A stretch of 16,532 nucleotides of DNA from Carnobacterium_A sp036639135 (GTDB taxonomy: Bacteria > Bacillota > Bacilli > Lactobacillales > Carnobacteriaceae): positions 1 through 16,532 of the forward strand of contig JAVWJE010000043.1 of assembly GCA_036639135.1 (NCBI GenBank), written 5' to 3'. Both the position numbers and the translations under genes were made by a program. Under the pieces are notes generated by a model. The model was not told the origin of the DNA. It did not search any database and saw only the letters and a program-made list of their open reading frames with translations. Each line of letters opens with the position of its first letter. Positions within the stretch are counted from its first letter, which is position 1. Positions 1-7,325 of the stretch are shown piece by piece.

Positions 1-876
1 GTCATGGTAGATGTGTCTGGTTCGGCTTTGAAAAATATTGGTTTATCATTTGATCGACCACAAGAAATCTTAGCAACAGGAATAACAGGGCTTAGAATCG
101 ACTATGGCATTAGTAAAGAAGTCATTATAAAATTGTCCCATGTTATGAAGCTATCTTTGAACGCAAGTACACTTACGCAAGAAGATATTACAGAATTAAA
201 AGATGGAGGAGCAAATTTTAACCATTTAGAAGCTTTCCATAATTATTATCCAAGACCTGAAACAGGATTAGACAAAGAAAGATTTACTAGGAAAAATCAA
301 TGGTTAAAACAATTAGGTTTTCGTGTCGTGGCTTTTGTTCCAGGAGATGAGGAATTAAGAGGTCCTCTTTATAAAGGTCTTCCTTCTTTAGAAAAACAAC
401 GCTATACTCATCCGTTAGCTGCGACAATTGAACTATATACAGACTGTTTAGTTGATGATGTTTATATTGGCGATCCAGGTTTAAAAGAAAAAACACGAAA
501 ACAGTTTCAAGCCTATATTGATGAAAAAAAACTTCTTCTTTACGCTGAGCAACAACATCAATCTGTCTATGCTTCTTTAGTAGTTGGCATACATCATAAT
601 AGATGGGACGCTGCAAGAGATGTTATCCGTAGTGCAAATGCAAGATTTGGGGAAGTCGAAGATATTATTCCGGAATTAACGCTTAGTCGAAAAAAAGGAA
701 GCATTACGATTGATAATCAACATTATGGGCGGTATATGGGTGAAACTCAAATATGTTTATCAGAATTGCCAGCAAATGAAAAAATAAACGTTGTTGCTCA
801 AGTAAGTCAAGAAGATTGTTCATTGTTAGATTGGTGTAAACCAGGGCAGTTATTTGAAATTATATTAACTAAATAA
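1..876 (+). CDS. mupG: 6-phospho-N-acetylmuramidase MupG (DUF871 family), 5'-truncated by window edge
   Basis: Cytoplasmic glycosidase of the MupG/DUF871 family, which hydrolyses MurNAc-6-P-GlcNAc formed during PTS uptake of the peptidoglycan disaccharide. The frame is open to the left edge. The first visible Met lies in the segment MVDVSGSALKNIGLSF, which in full-length members (about 360 aa) sits roughly 70 residues in, so the N-terminus is outside the window. The family block NYYPRPETGL (about residues 81-90 from that Met) is present, followed by AFVPGDEELRGPLYKGLPSLEKQR, typical of the TIM-barrel part. The last 60 or so residues, with HYGRYMGETQI and a GQLFEI near the end, fit the cyclophilin-like C-terminal domain. 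murQ starts 19 bp downstream with its own Shine-Dalgarno, so the two are almost certainly cotranscribed. The family assignment is confident; the disaccharide substrate is from knowledge of the family. Confidence 0.9.
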   Translation, partial: VMVDVSGSALKNIGLSFDRPQEILATGITGLRIDYGISKEVIIKLSHVMKLSLNASTLTQEDITELKDGGANFNHLEAFHNYYPRPETGLDKERFTRKNQWLKQLGFRVVAFVPGDEELRGPLYKGLPSLEKQRYTHPLAATIELYTDCLVDDVYIGDPGLKEKTRKQFQAYIDEKKLLLYAEQQHQSVYASLVVGIHHNRWDAARDVIRSANARFGEVEDIIPELTLSRKKGSITIDNQHYGRYMGETQICLSELPANEKINVVAQVSQEDCSLLDWCKPGQLFEIILTK

Positions 877-895
877 AATAAGAGGAGTTTAAGAA

Positions 896-1783
896 ATGAA
901 TTTAGAAAAACTAGCTACAGAAACAAGAAATAAACAGACGATGCACTTAGATGAGTTATCTGTATTAGAAATAATGAAGCTTATGAATAAAGAAGATCAG
1001 ACCGTAGCAGAAAAGGTCGCACTTGAGATTCCACAAATTACAAAAGTGGTAAACACCATTATAAAATCATTCAATCAAGAAGGACGTTTGATTTATATGG
1101 GTGCAGGGACTAGCGGGCGTTTAGGCGTTTTAGATGCAGCTGAGTGTGTGCCGACATTTAGTGTAAATCCTAGTATGGTACAAGGCTTAATTGCTGGAGG
1201 AATGAAAGCGATGACAGTTGCGGTTGAAGGAGCAGAAGATTCAAAAGAGCTTGGCGAAGAAGATTTAAAAACCATCGGATTGACTGAGAAAGACACTGTG
1301 ATTGGAATTGCAGCGAGTGGCCGTACACCCTATGTGATAGGTGGTTTAGAATACGCTAAAAAAGTTGGAGCGGCGACTGCTACTCTATCGTGCAATAAAA
1401 ATGCTGAAATCAGTCAGTATGCGCAACTACCCATTGAAGTAGAGGTGGGTCCTGAAGTATTAACTGGCTCAACACGATTAAAATCAGGCACAGCTCAAAA
1501 ACTAGTTTTAAACATGTTGTCTACTGGTGCAATGATTGGTGTAGGTAAAGTTTATCAAAATTTAATGGTTGATGTAAAACCTTCAAACAAAAAATTAGAA
1601 GAACGGTCAAAACGTATTATTATGGAAGCAACAGAGTGTTCTTATCAAGAAGCGAGTGAAACATTCGAAAAAGCAAACCATCAAGTAAAGTTAGCCATTG
1701 TTATGATATTAACTCGTTCATCCAAAGAAGAAGCAGAAAAAAAATTAGTTGAAGCAAAAGGTTTTATCCGTAAAACAATATAA
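896..1783 (+). CDS. murQ: N-acetylmuramic acid 6-phosphate etherase MurQ
   Basis: Cytoplasmic enzyme that cleaves the D-lactyl ether of MurNAc-6-P to give GlcNAc-6-P and D-lactate. At 295 aa it has the normal family length. The SIS-domain phosphosugar motif MGAGTSGRLGVLDAAEC spans residues 68-84. E83 and E114 (in EGAED) fall exactly where E. coli MurQ has its two catalytic glutamates. The second phosphate-binding block is AASGRTPYVIGG (139-150), and the conserved LTGSTRLKSGTAQK follows at 189-202. The C-terminal 60 residues form the small helical tail seen in MurQ and GckR. The start is supported by GAGGAG at 882-887, 8 bp upstream of ATG. It sits between mupG and the MurP-type transporter in one transcription unit. 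No unusual residues were seen. Confidence 0.96.
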   Translation: MNLEKLATETRNKQTMHLDELSVLEIMKLMNKEDQTVAEKVALEIPQITKVVNTIIKSFNQEGRLIYMGAGTSGRLGVLDAAECVPTFSVNPSMVQGLIAGGMKAMTVAVEGAEDSKELGEEDLKTIGLTEKDTVIGIAASGRTPYVIGGLEYAKKVGAATATLSCNKNAEISQYAQLPIEVEVGPEVLTGSTRLKSGTAQKLVLNMLSTGAMIGVGKVYQNLMVDVKPSNKKLEERSKRIIMEATECSYQEASETFEKANHQVKLAIVMILTRSSKEEAEKKLVEAKGFIRKTI

Positions 1784-1816
1784 GTTCACTAACAATAAAC
1801 TTTAGGAGGATAAATA

Positions 1817-3286
1817 ATGTCTGAAAACAAAGAACAACGATTAGCTAGAGAAATCTATGCAAAAGTAGGTGGTATGGGGAATGTGAATAAAGTTATTCAT
1901 TGTATGACAAGAGTGCGGATGGATATTAAAGACGCTTCATTAATCAATATGTCAGAACTAAAAAATATTGATGGAGTATTAGGTATCGTTGAAGAAGAAA
2001 CTCTTCAAGTGGTATTAGGCCCTGGAATTGTAAATAAAGTAGCAAAAGAAATGGTTAAAATGGGAGGAGTCGGCCTAGGCGAGACGATCCCTGTACAGAG
2101 TACTTCACCAAATCAACCTTTAAGTGGTCGTGAAGAAGCAGAACGAAAAACGGCGATAACAAAAGCTGAACAGAAGAAAAAAAATAATACGCCATTCAAG
2201 CGTGTGCTAAAATCGATTGCTAATATTTTTGTACCATTAATTCCTGCATTTGTCGGAGCCGGTATTATAGGTGGAATTGCTTCAGTGCTTCAAAACTTGC
2301 TAACCGCAGAATCAATTTCTGCAGATTATTGGGTTACAATTGTCCTTGTACTAAATATCATTAAAAATGGATTATTTGCGTATTTGAATATTTATGTCGG
2401 TATCAACGCGGCTAAAGTATTTGGTGCAACAGAAGGACTAGGCGGAGTGGTTGCTGGAATAGTTTACTTAACCGGCATGACACCTGAAATGCCGCTACCA
2501 AACATATTTACTGGTGGAGACTTAGTTGCTGGACAAGGGGGGATAATAGGGGTTGTATTTGCGGTATTCCTATTGTCTATCGTAGAGAAAGCTTTACGTA
2601 AAGTAATCCCTGATTCATTAGACGTTATTATAACCCCAACAATATCCTTATTAGTTATTGGATTAATAACTATTTTCTTGATTATGCCTCTTGCAGGTGT
2701 TATTTCATCAAGTTTAGTAGGAGCTATTACTTGGGTTTTAAATGTTGGAGGAGCGTTCTCTGGATTTATCTTGGGGATGGGATTTTTACCAATGGTAATG
2801 TTTGGATTACATCAAGTACTAACACCTATTCATATTGAGATGATTGCTTCACAAGGAATGACATTGCTTTTACCCATTTTAGCAATGGCTGGTGGTGGGC
2901 AAGTTGGTGCTGCATTAGCACTTTGGGTTAAATGTCGTAAAAACAAACAATTAACAAATATCATTAAAGGATCTTTGCCAGTAGGTATTCTAGGAATTGG
3001 AGAACCACTTATATACGCAGTTACCTTGCCTCTAGGAAGACCATTTATCACAGCTTGTATTGGTGGAGGAATTGGCGGAGCAGTTATCGGTGGTATTGGT
3101 GGCATTGGAGCGACTGCGATAGGACCATCAGGAGTGGCACTTATCCCATTAATTTTTGGCAATTTGTGGTGGGGATATGTATTAGGGTTGTTAGCAGCCT
3201 ATGTTGGAGGATTTGTTGTTACTTATTTATTTGGAGTACCAAAAGAAGCAATGGAACCCACAGAACTACTATCAACTGAAAAATAA
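1817..3286 (+). CDS. murP: PTS system EIIBC component, N-acetylmuramic acid type (MurP-like)
   Basis: Membrane permease and phosphotransferase of the glucose/sucrose PTS superfamily. From its position beside mupG, murQ and murR it should import MurNAc or MurNAc-GlcNAc as the 6-phosphate. The EIIB domain occupies about residues 1-85, with the phospho-cysteine C29 in HCMTRVRM. A charged, Lys/Glu-rich linker runs from about 103 to 128. The EIIC domain (about 130-475) has about ten hydrophobic segments, GLHQ (330-333) and the sugar-site motif GIGEPLIY (393-400, E396), followed by a glycine-rich stretch at 416-436. No EIIA domain is fused, as is usual for MurP, so phosphate must come in trans; the EIIA-Glc gene at 5513 is the nearest candidate. 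AGGAGG at 1804-1809 supports the start. Substrate is inferred from context; related EIIBCs take sucrose, trehalose or beta-glucosides. Confidence 0.88.
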   Translation: MSENKEQRLAREIYAKVGGMGNVNKVIHCMTRVRMDIKDASLINMSELKNIDGVLGIVEEETLQVVLGPGIVNKVAKEMVKMGGVGLGETIPVQSTSPNQPLSGREEAERKTAITKAEQKKKNNTPFKRVLKSIANIFVPLIPAFVGAGIIGGIASVLQNLLTAESISADYWVTIVLVLNIIKNGLFAYLNIYVGINAAKVFGATEGLGGVVAGIVYLTGMTPEMPLPNIFTGGDLVAGQGGIIGVVFAVFLLSIVEKALRKVIPDSLDVIITPTISLLVIGLITIFLIMPLAGVISSSLVGAITWVLNVGGAFSGFILGMGFLPMVMFGLHQVLTPIHIEMIASQGMTLLLPILAMAGGGQVGAALALWVKCRKNKQLTNIIKGSLPVGILGIGEPLIYAVTLPLGRPFITACIGGGIGGAVIGGIGGIGATAIGPSGVALIPLIFGNLWWGYVLGLLAAYVGGFVVTYLFGVPKEAMEPTELLSTEK

Positions 3287-3291
3287 TAAGA

Positions 3292-3321
3292 TTGACCTAA
3301 TCTAAATAGATACGGTAAAAT
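3292..3321 (+). promoter_or_regulatory. putative promoter between murP and murR
   Basis: TTGACC (3292-3297), an 18-bp spacer and TAAAAT (3316-3321) form a good sigma-A match just after the murP stop. Transcription would start near 3328, only about a dozen bases before the hairpin at 3341-3365. A transcript from here meets an intrinsic terminator before reaching murR. Seen by eye only; the functional role is inferred. Confidence 0.45.
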
Positions 3322-3340
3322 AACTAGTTGAATGAAAAAA

Positions 3341-3373
3341 GTCCTCTGATTTTTCTTCAGAGGGCTTTATTTT
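3341..3373 (+). terminator. intrinsic terminator downstream of murP
   Basis: The stem GTCCTCTGA (3341-3349) pairs with TCAGAGGGC (3357-3365), with one G-U pair and a 7-nt loop, and is followed by TTTATTTT. It ends the mupG-murQ-murP transcript and separates it from murR. Confidence 0.85.
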
Positions 3374-3394
3374 AATTAGGAAAGGAGCTTTTCT

Positions 3395-4267
3395 ATGCAA
3401 AGCAATTTATTATTCTTAATTCAAGAACAATTAAATGAATTACCAAAATCTGAAAAAAAAATAGCTGAAATGATTTTGAAAGATCCCTCTGCGGTTATTC
3501 AGATGAACGCAACAAGTTTAGCCCGAAAAGCCGAATCTAGTCCAGCGGCTGTCATACGATTCTGTCACTCGATTGGATTAGCAGGATTTACTCAATTGAA
3601 GTTAAATTTATCTGCCGATTCTCAAAGTATTCAAGAAAATCTTTACACTGAAATTCAGCCTAATGAAGATTTAGAACAGATTAAAAAGAAATTTTTACTT
3701 CAGACACATCATGTATTTAAAGAGACTAATCAATGCTTATCATCTAAAGATGTGTCAAAAACATCTAGTTTATTTAATGAGAGCACAACCATTTATACCT
3801 ATGGATTGGGAGCTTCTCATTTGGTAGCTTTGGATTTGCAACAAAAATTCAGTCGTTTGGGAAAGTCAGTTATTTGCTCACAGGACCAACATCTGATGGC
3901 AACTTCTATGTCAGTATCAACAAAAAATGCTTTGTTTTTTGCTGTATCCAATAGCGGAGAAAAACAAGAAGTCATCGCCTTAATGAAAATAGCAAGAGAG
4001 ATTGGAATAAAAACTATTTCATTAACAACAGAATCAGACAACTCATTAAGCCGTCTTGCAGATATTTCTTTGAAAACAGCTAATACACACGAAGCACCAT
4101 TAAGAAGTGGAGCAACAGTCTCTTTATTGGCTCAAATGTACGCAATTGATTTATTATTTTACGATTTTGCTACAAAAAATTATCAAAAGACAATCAAAAA
4201 CTTAGAACAATCAAAAGAGGCTATCCGAAAATTAACCCATTATTTAGAACATAAAAATAATAAATAA
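3395..4267 (+). CDS. murR: RpiR/MurR-family transcriptional regulator
   Basis: Sugar-phosphate-responsive regulator, probably controlling the MurNAc cassette with MurNAc-6-P as effector. The 290 aa show the family architecture. The N-terminal RpiR helix-turn-helix domain covers about residues 1-77, with recognition region NATSLARKAESSPAAVIRFC at 38-57. A C-terminal SIS phosphosugar-binding domain covers about 125-255, with YTYGLGASHLVALDL (134-148) and the phosphate-binding FFAVSNSGEKQEVI (181-194). AAAGGAG at 3381-3387 supports the ATG. It lies 108 bp after murP on the same strand but behind a terminator, so it is expressed by read-through or from the promoter at 3292-3321. The symbol rests on gene neighbourhood; RpiR-family paralogues regulate many sugars. 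Whether it represses or activates cannot be read from the sequence. Confidence 0.87.
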   Translation: MQSNLLFLIQEQLNELPKSEKKIAEMILKDPSAVIQMNATSLARKAESSPAAVIRFCHSIGLAGFTQLKLNLSADSQSIQENLYTEIQPNEDLEQIKKKFLLQTHHVFKETNQCLSSKDVSKTSSLFNESTTIYTYGLGASHLVALDLQQKFSRLGKSVICSQDQHLMATSMSVSTKNALFFAVSNSGEKQEVIALMKIAREIGIKTISLTTESDNSLSRLADISLKTANTHEAPLRSGATVSLLAQMYAIDLLFYDFATKNYQKTIKNLEQSKEAIRKLTHYLEHKNNK

Positions 4268-4274
4268 ACGATAA

Positions 4275-4326
4275 GAAAAAAACCTTAGAAAATAGATCTA
4301 AAATCTACTTTCTGAAGGCTTTTTCC
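4275..4326. terminator. bidirectional terminator between murR and uppP
   Basis: The left arm AACCTTAGAAAATAGAT (4281-4297) pairs imperfectly with ATCTACTTTCTGAAGGCTT (4303-4321). A run of A precedes it and a T run follows, so it can end murR on + and uppP on -. Confidence 0.75.
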
Positions 4327-4348
4327 ATTTTTAACTTGATTAGTTTTT

Positions 4349-5173
4349 TTAATTAAAGAAGACAAAATAACCTATCACTAGAATACCTAGTACAATACGA
4401 TACCAACCAAAAGCTTTAAAGTCATTATTCTTGATGTAACCTAGCAAGAACTTGATAGCGATAAATGAAACAATGAAAGCTACAATCATACCTGTTAGTA
4501 AAATGGCTACTTCCATGCCAGTAAAGTCAAAGCCGAATTTTAATAATTTTAAAGCACTTGCTCCAAACATGATTGGGATGGATAAAAAGAATGAATACTC
4601 TGCTGCAATGTAACGTGAAGAGCCAAGTATGACGGCACCTAAAATAGTTGCACCTGAACGAGATGTACCTGGGATTAATGAAAGAACTTGGAACATCCCA
4701 ATTAAAAAGGCTGTTTTATAAGTTAAGTCATTGAAAGATTGAATAGAACCTTTGTGGTCTTTATTGCGGTTCTCAATAACAATAAATAAAATACCATAGA
4801 TGATTAATGTAATGGCAACAGTGATGTAATTATACAGATGATCATTTAACCAATCATCAAATAGGAAACCTAAGACAGCAGCTGGTAGAACACCAATGAT
4901 TACTTTATACCAAATGGACATGGTTTCTTTTTTCTCAGTACTTGTTTTTTTAGGAGAGAAAGGATTTAATTTGTGGAAAAAAAGAAGAACAACTGCAAGA
5001 ATTGCTCCAAGTTGAATCACAACAAAAAACATTTCTTTAAACGCAGCAGATGCATCTAGTTGAATGAACTCTTCTACTAAGATCATATGCCCTGTGCTGC
5101 TAATTGGCAGCCACTCTGTAATACCTTCAACGACTCCTAGGAAAATCGCTTTTAATAATTCTATAAAGATCAT
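4349..5173 (-). CDS. uppP: undecaprenyl-diphosphatase UppP (BacA)
   Basis: Integral membrane enzyme that removes one phosphate from undecaprenyl diphosphate, recycling the lipid carrier for peptidoglycan and teichoic acid synthesis; overexpression of the family gives bacitracin resistance. The 274 aa match the family length. The first conserved block GVVEGITEWLPISSTGHM (13-30) holds E16, E20 and H29. The second block PGTSRSG (168-174) holds S171 and R172. These are one position short of the E. coli catalytic residues E17, E21, H30, S173 and R174, give or take one. About eight hydrophobic segments are visible, with a polar loop near 70-88. The ATG follows a GGGG-type Shine-Dalgarno about 7 bp upstream. 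It is a single-gene unit, convergent with murR and sharing its terminator. Confidence 0.96.
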   Translation of the reverse strand: MIFIELLKAIFLGVVEGITEWLPISSTGHMILVEEFIQLDASAAFKEMFFVVIQLGAILAVVLLFFHKLNPFSPKKTSTEKKETMSIWYKVIIGVLPAAVLGFLFDDWLNDHLYNYITVAITLIIYGILFIVIENRNKDHKGSIQSFNDLTYKTAFLIGMFQVLSLIPGTSRSGATILGAVILGSSRYIAAEYSFFLSIPIMFGASALKLLKFGFDFTGMEVAILLTGMIVAFIVSFIAIKFLLGYIKNNDFKAFGWYRIVLGILVIGYFVFFN

Positions 5174-5215
5174 GTTGAACCCCTTTTTGTTTTTATTTAA
5201 TTACATACAAAAATA

Positions 5216-5244
5216 AGTATACCTAATTTTAAGAGAATATCCAA
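5216..5244 (-). promoter_or_regulatory. putative uppP promoter
   Basis: On the - strand, TATACT (complement of 5216-5221) is a near-consensus -10. The candidate -35 is TTGGAT (complement of 5239-5244), 17 bp upstream; only its TTG matches, so the call rests mainly on the -10. Confidence 0.4.
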
Positions 5245-5398
5245 ATAAATTTAGTTTGTATTCCTTAAAATCTCTAAATTAAGTGATTGGTTTTTGTACC
5301 TTTAAAGTCAATACGAGAGCGGTAAAAAAATACTAGTTTCAAAGTGAAAAAGAAACAAGATAAATGACAATTGTTTTTTGGCTAAATGAAATTGTGGA

Positions 5399-5427
5399 TT
5401 GACGTCTCTTTATCTTCAAAATAAAAT
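5399..5427 (+). promoter_or_regulatory. putative crr promoter
   Basis: TTGACG (5399-5404), a 17-bp spacer and TAAAAT (5422-5427) give a strong match. A second possible -10, TACTAT (5438-5443) preceded by TGG, lies 11 bp further on. The leader would be 60-80 nt, before GGGAG (5498-5502) and the ATG at 5513. Confidence 0.55.
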
Positions 5428-5512
5428 AGGTTTATGGTACTATAAGTTAGAGACATTTTTTCTGCAAGATTAAGTGGGAGAATAAGAAACAATTTAAGGG
5501 AGATGGATAAAA

Positions 5513-6022
5513 ATGGGATTATTTGATTTTTTAAAGAAAAAAGACGAAACACCTAAAAACACTTCAGTAAAATTATATGCACCAGTTAATGGTAAATTAG
5601 TTTCAATTGAAGAAGTTTCAGATCCAGTATTTTCTCAAAAAATGATGGGAGACGGCTTTGCTGTTATACCAACTGACGGAATAATTACATCACCAGTAGC
5701 TGGGAAAGTATTAAGTGTATTTCCAACACAACATGCTGTAGGTATTCTGCTTGAAAATGGAATTGAAGTTTTGCTTCACATGGGTATTGATACTGTTCAG
5801 TTAAATGGTGGACCTTTTGAAACAGTTGTTAAAGAAGGCGATGAAGTAAATGAAAATACCGTTATTTCAACTGTTGATTTAGTAGCTCTTGAAGCAGCTG
5901 GAAAAGACAATGCTATGATTGTTGTATTCACTAATATGGATAAAGTAAAAGACTTTAACTTAGATACAACAGGAGAAATTTCTGCAAAAGCTGAAATTGG
6001 ATCTATTTCTGCTAACGCATAA
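5513..6022 (+). CDS. crr: stand-alone PTS glucose-type EIIA (EIIA-Glc / Crr-like)
   Basis: Soluble cytoplasmic phosphocarrier that takes phosphate from HPr and passes it to glucose-superfamily EIIB domains. The 169 aa equal E. coli Crr in length. The first active-region histidine is H74 in QHAVGI and the phosphorylated one is H89 in EVLLHMGIDTV; they align with E. coli H75 and H90. Also visible are YAPVNGKLV (22-30), the block SQKMMGDGFAVIPTDG (41-56) and PVAGKV (61-66), all typical of the beta-sandwich fold. It forms its own unit, with promoter upstream and a strong terminator at 6051-6082. It is a plausible phosphate donor to the EIIA-less MurP about 2.2 kb upstream, and to any other EIIA-less glucose-family permease. 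In Firmicutes catabolite control mostly runs through HPr(Ser-P), so a Crr-like regulatory role should not be assumed. Confidence 0.93.
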   Translation: MGLFDFLKKKDETPKNTSVKLYAPVNGKLVSIEEVSDPVFSQKMMGDGFAVIPTDGIITSPVAGKVLSVFPTQHAVGILLENGIEVLLHMGIDTVQLNGGPFETVVKEGDEVNENTVISTVDLVALEAAGKDNAMIVVFTNMDKVKDFNLDTTGEISAKAEIGSISANA

Positions 6023-6048
6023 AATAATTAATAGAAAAATAATTAACA

Positions 6049-6084
6049 AAAAAAGAACTTTCTTTTAAAAGAAAGTTCTTTTTT
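6049..6084. terminator. bidirectional terminator between crr and the lactonase gene
   Basis: AAAAGAACTTTC (6051-6062) and GAAAGTTCTTTT (6071-6082) are a perfect inverted repeat, with TTTTAAAA between them that can extend the stem. An A run precedes and a T run follows, so it serves crr on + and the lactonase gene on -. Confidence 0.88.
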
Positions 6085-6136
6085 TTGTTAGAAATAGTTT
6101 TAAAAGATGAAAAGAGGTTAATGGATAATGTACCTA

Positions 6137-7174
6137 TTATTTGAAAAGGACACACACACATTCAGGAGCATAAACGTCTTTTTGAAGTAAAGTTAATTTT
6201 CCAGTAGCTTGATTTCTTTCAAATAAAGTTAAATTGTCCGAATCTTGATGAGCGGCAACGATAAATTGGTCAGTAGAGTCGATAGCGAAATCGCGTGGGA
6301 ATATTCCTTCAGAAAGCACAACTTCTACCAGACTTAATAATTGATCTTTTGATGAAACCTTGAAAACAGCAATGGAATCATGCCCACGGTTTGAAGCGTA
6401 AACGAATTTTCCATCTTTAGAAATTCTAATAGCCGCGCCTGCACTGAAGTCAGAGAATTCGCTTGGAAGCGTTGAGATAGTTTGAGCAGAGGTGAACATA
6501 CCTGTGCTTAAATCATAACGTAAGGTTACTATTTCATTACTTAACTCTCCAAATAAGTAAGCTGTTTCTTTATTTGGATGAAAAACAAGATGACGTGGTC
6601 CAGTACCAGGAGCAACATCTAAACGACTAACTTCTGATATTTTTCCATTATCATCATCGATAGAATAAGTATAAACAGCATCTGTCCCGAGGTCACAAGC
6701 AATAACATAACGACCATCTGGTGATAAATCAAAGTAATGAGCATGAGCAGATGTTTGATTTTCATGAATGCTAGAGCCTGTATGTTTAACAGTATCCATA
6801 AGAGTTAAATGGCCTTCTTTATCCGTTTTTAAAACAGATACTGCACCTTTATGGTAGTTTGCGGTATAAACAAAAGAACGAATCTTGTCGTAACTTACAT
6901 AACAAGGAGGCGCCCCTTCACTCGAAACGATACCAGTCTGAATGATTTCATTTAATTCATTTGTTTGAAAAGCAGCAAGTGCTCCTTTTTCATTTTCTTT
7001 TGAGATAGAATACAACGTATTTTTATCGTCGGATAAAGTTAAGTATGTTGGGCTATCTGCTTGAACAAGAAAGGTAAGTTCTGTTAGTTTTTTATTATCA
7101 GTATCCAACTTAATTGTATAGATACCTTTACTTTCTCTTTTTGTATAGGTGCCTAAATAAATCGTTTCGCTCAT
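6137..7174 (-). CDS. pgl: lactonase family protein, 6-phosphogluconolactonase type (seven-bladed beta-propeller)
   Basis: Member of the YbhE/Pgl lactonase family. E. coli YbhE hydrolyses 6-phosphogluconolactone in the oxidative pentose phosphate pathway; some relatives act on other lactones. The protein has 345 aa, close to the family norm. Repeated blade motifs are visible: YLGTYTKRESKGIY (6-19), SAHAHYFDLSPDGRYV (142-157), GPRHLVFHPN (192-201), SKDGKFVYASNRGHDSIAVF (252-271) and FPRDFAID (292-299). The conserved H144, H146, R194, H195 and R263 lie where family members line the central pocket. ATG at 7172-7174 is chosen because AGGAGG (complement of 7183-7188) is 8 bp upstream of it. A TTG at 7178-7180 would leave only 2 bp to that site. 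There is no signal peptide. It is a single-gene unit, convergent with crr. The exact lactone is inferred. Confidence 0.85.
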   Translation of the reverse strand: MSETIYLGTYTKRESKGIYTIKLDTDNKKLTELTFLVQADSPTYLTLSDDKNTLYSISKENEKGALAAFQTNELNEIIQTGIVSSEGAPPCYVSYDKIRSFVYTANYHKGAVSVLKTDKEGHLTLMDTVKHTGSSIHENQTSAHAHYFDLSPDGRYVIACDLGTDAVYTYSIDDDNGKISEVSRLDVAPGTGPRHLVFHPNKETAYLFGELSNEIVTLRYDLSTGMFTSAQTISTLPSEFSDFSAGAAIRISKDGKFVYASNRGHDSIAVFKVSSKDQLLSLVEVVLSEGIFPRDFAIDSTDQFIVAAHQDSDNLTLFERNQATGKLTLLQKDVYAPECVCVLFK

Positions 7175-7215
7175 TGACAATTCCTCCTATAAAGTGTGGT
7201 TTCAAACTTATTCTA

Positions 7216-7223
7216 AGTATAGC
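7216..7223 (-). promoter_or_regulatory. putative lactonase gene promoter (extended -10)
   Basis: On the - strand TGCTATACT (complement of about 7216-7224) is a TGn-extended -10. No good -35 is seen 16-18 bp upstream, only T-rich sequence. The leader to the ATG would be about 35 nt and includes AGGAGG. Confidence 0.45.
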
Positions 7224-7284
7224 ATAGAAAAAAGAACAACGAAAAAAAGGATAATTAGAGAAAAACTCCTGTTTTGATAAAGTA

Positions 7285-7320
7285 AAAAGTGCTAGAAAAT
7301 TTTTCCTAGCACTTTTATTT
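7285..7320 (-). terminator. terminator downstream of the TagB/TagF-like gene
   Basis: AAGTGCTAG (7287-7295) pairs with CTAGCACTT (7306-7314), with a T/A-rich loop. Read on -, the hairpin is followed by a T run (complement of 7284-7288), starting about 10 bp after the stop of the gene ending at 7326. Confidence 0.82.
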
Positions 7321-7325
7321 TAAGA

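Larger units (their letters stand above)
5174..5512. other. divergent uppP / crr intergenic region
   Basis: This is 339 bp without a credible gene. It contains a candidate uppP promoter on - and a candidate crr promoter on +, listed separately. Between them, 5280-5395 is AT-rich with only weak inverted repeats such as GTTTC/GAAAC near 5337-5357 and CAATT/AATTG near 5369-5394. No cre-like site or tRNA-like fold was recognised. Confidence 0.6.

Noticed and set aside
2830..3279. Open frames in other registers across the glycine-rich part of murP
   Set aside because: They are low-complexity shadows of the GG-rich EIIC coding sequence with no ribosome-binding sites and no recognisable domains.
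5280..5395. Possible small RNA or riboswitch upstream of crr
   Set aside because: Only short, AT-rich inverted repeats were found, with no internal terminator and no recognised aptamer core. The crr promoter lies downstream of this stretch, so it would not be in the leader.
7178..7180. TTG as start of the lactonase gene
   Set aside because: The AGGAGG site is only 2 bp from this TTG but 8 bp from the in-frame ATG at 7172-7174, so the ATG is preferred.
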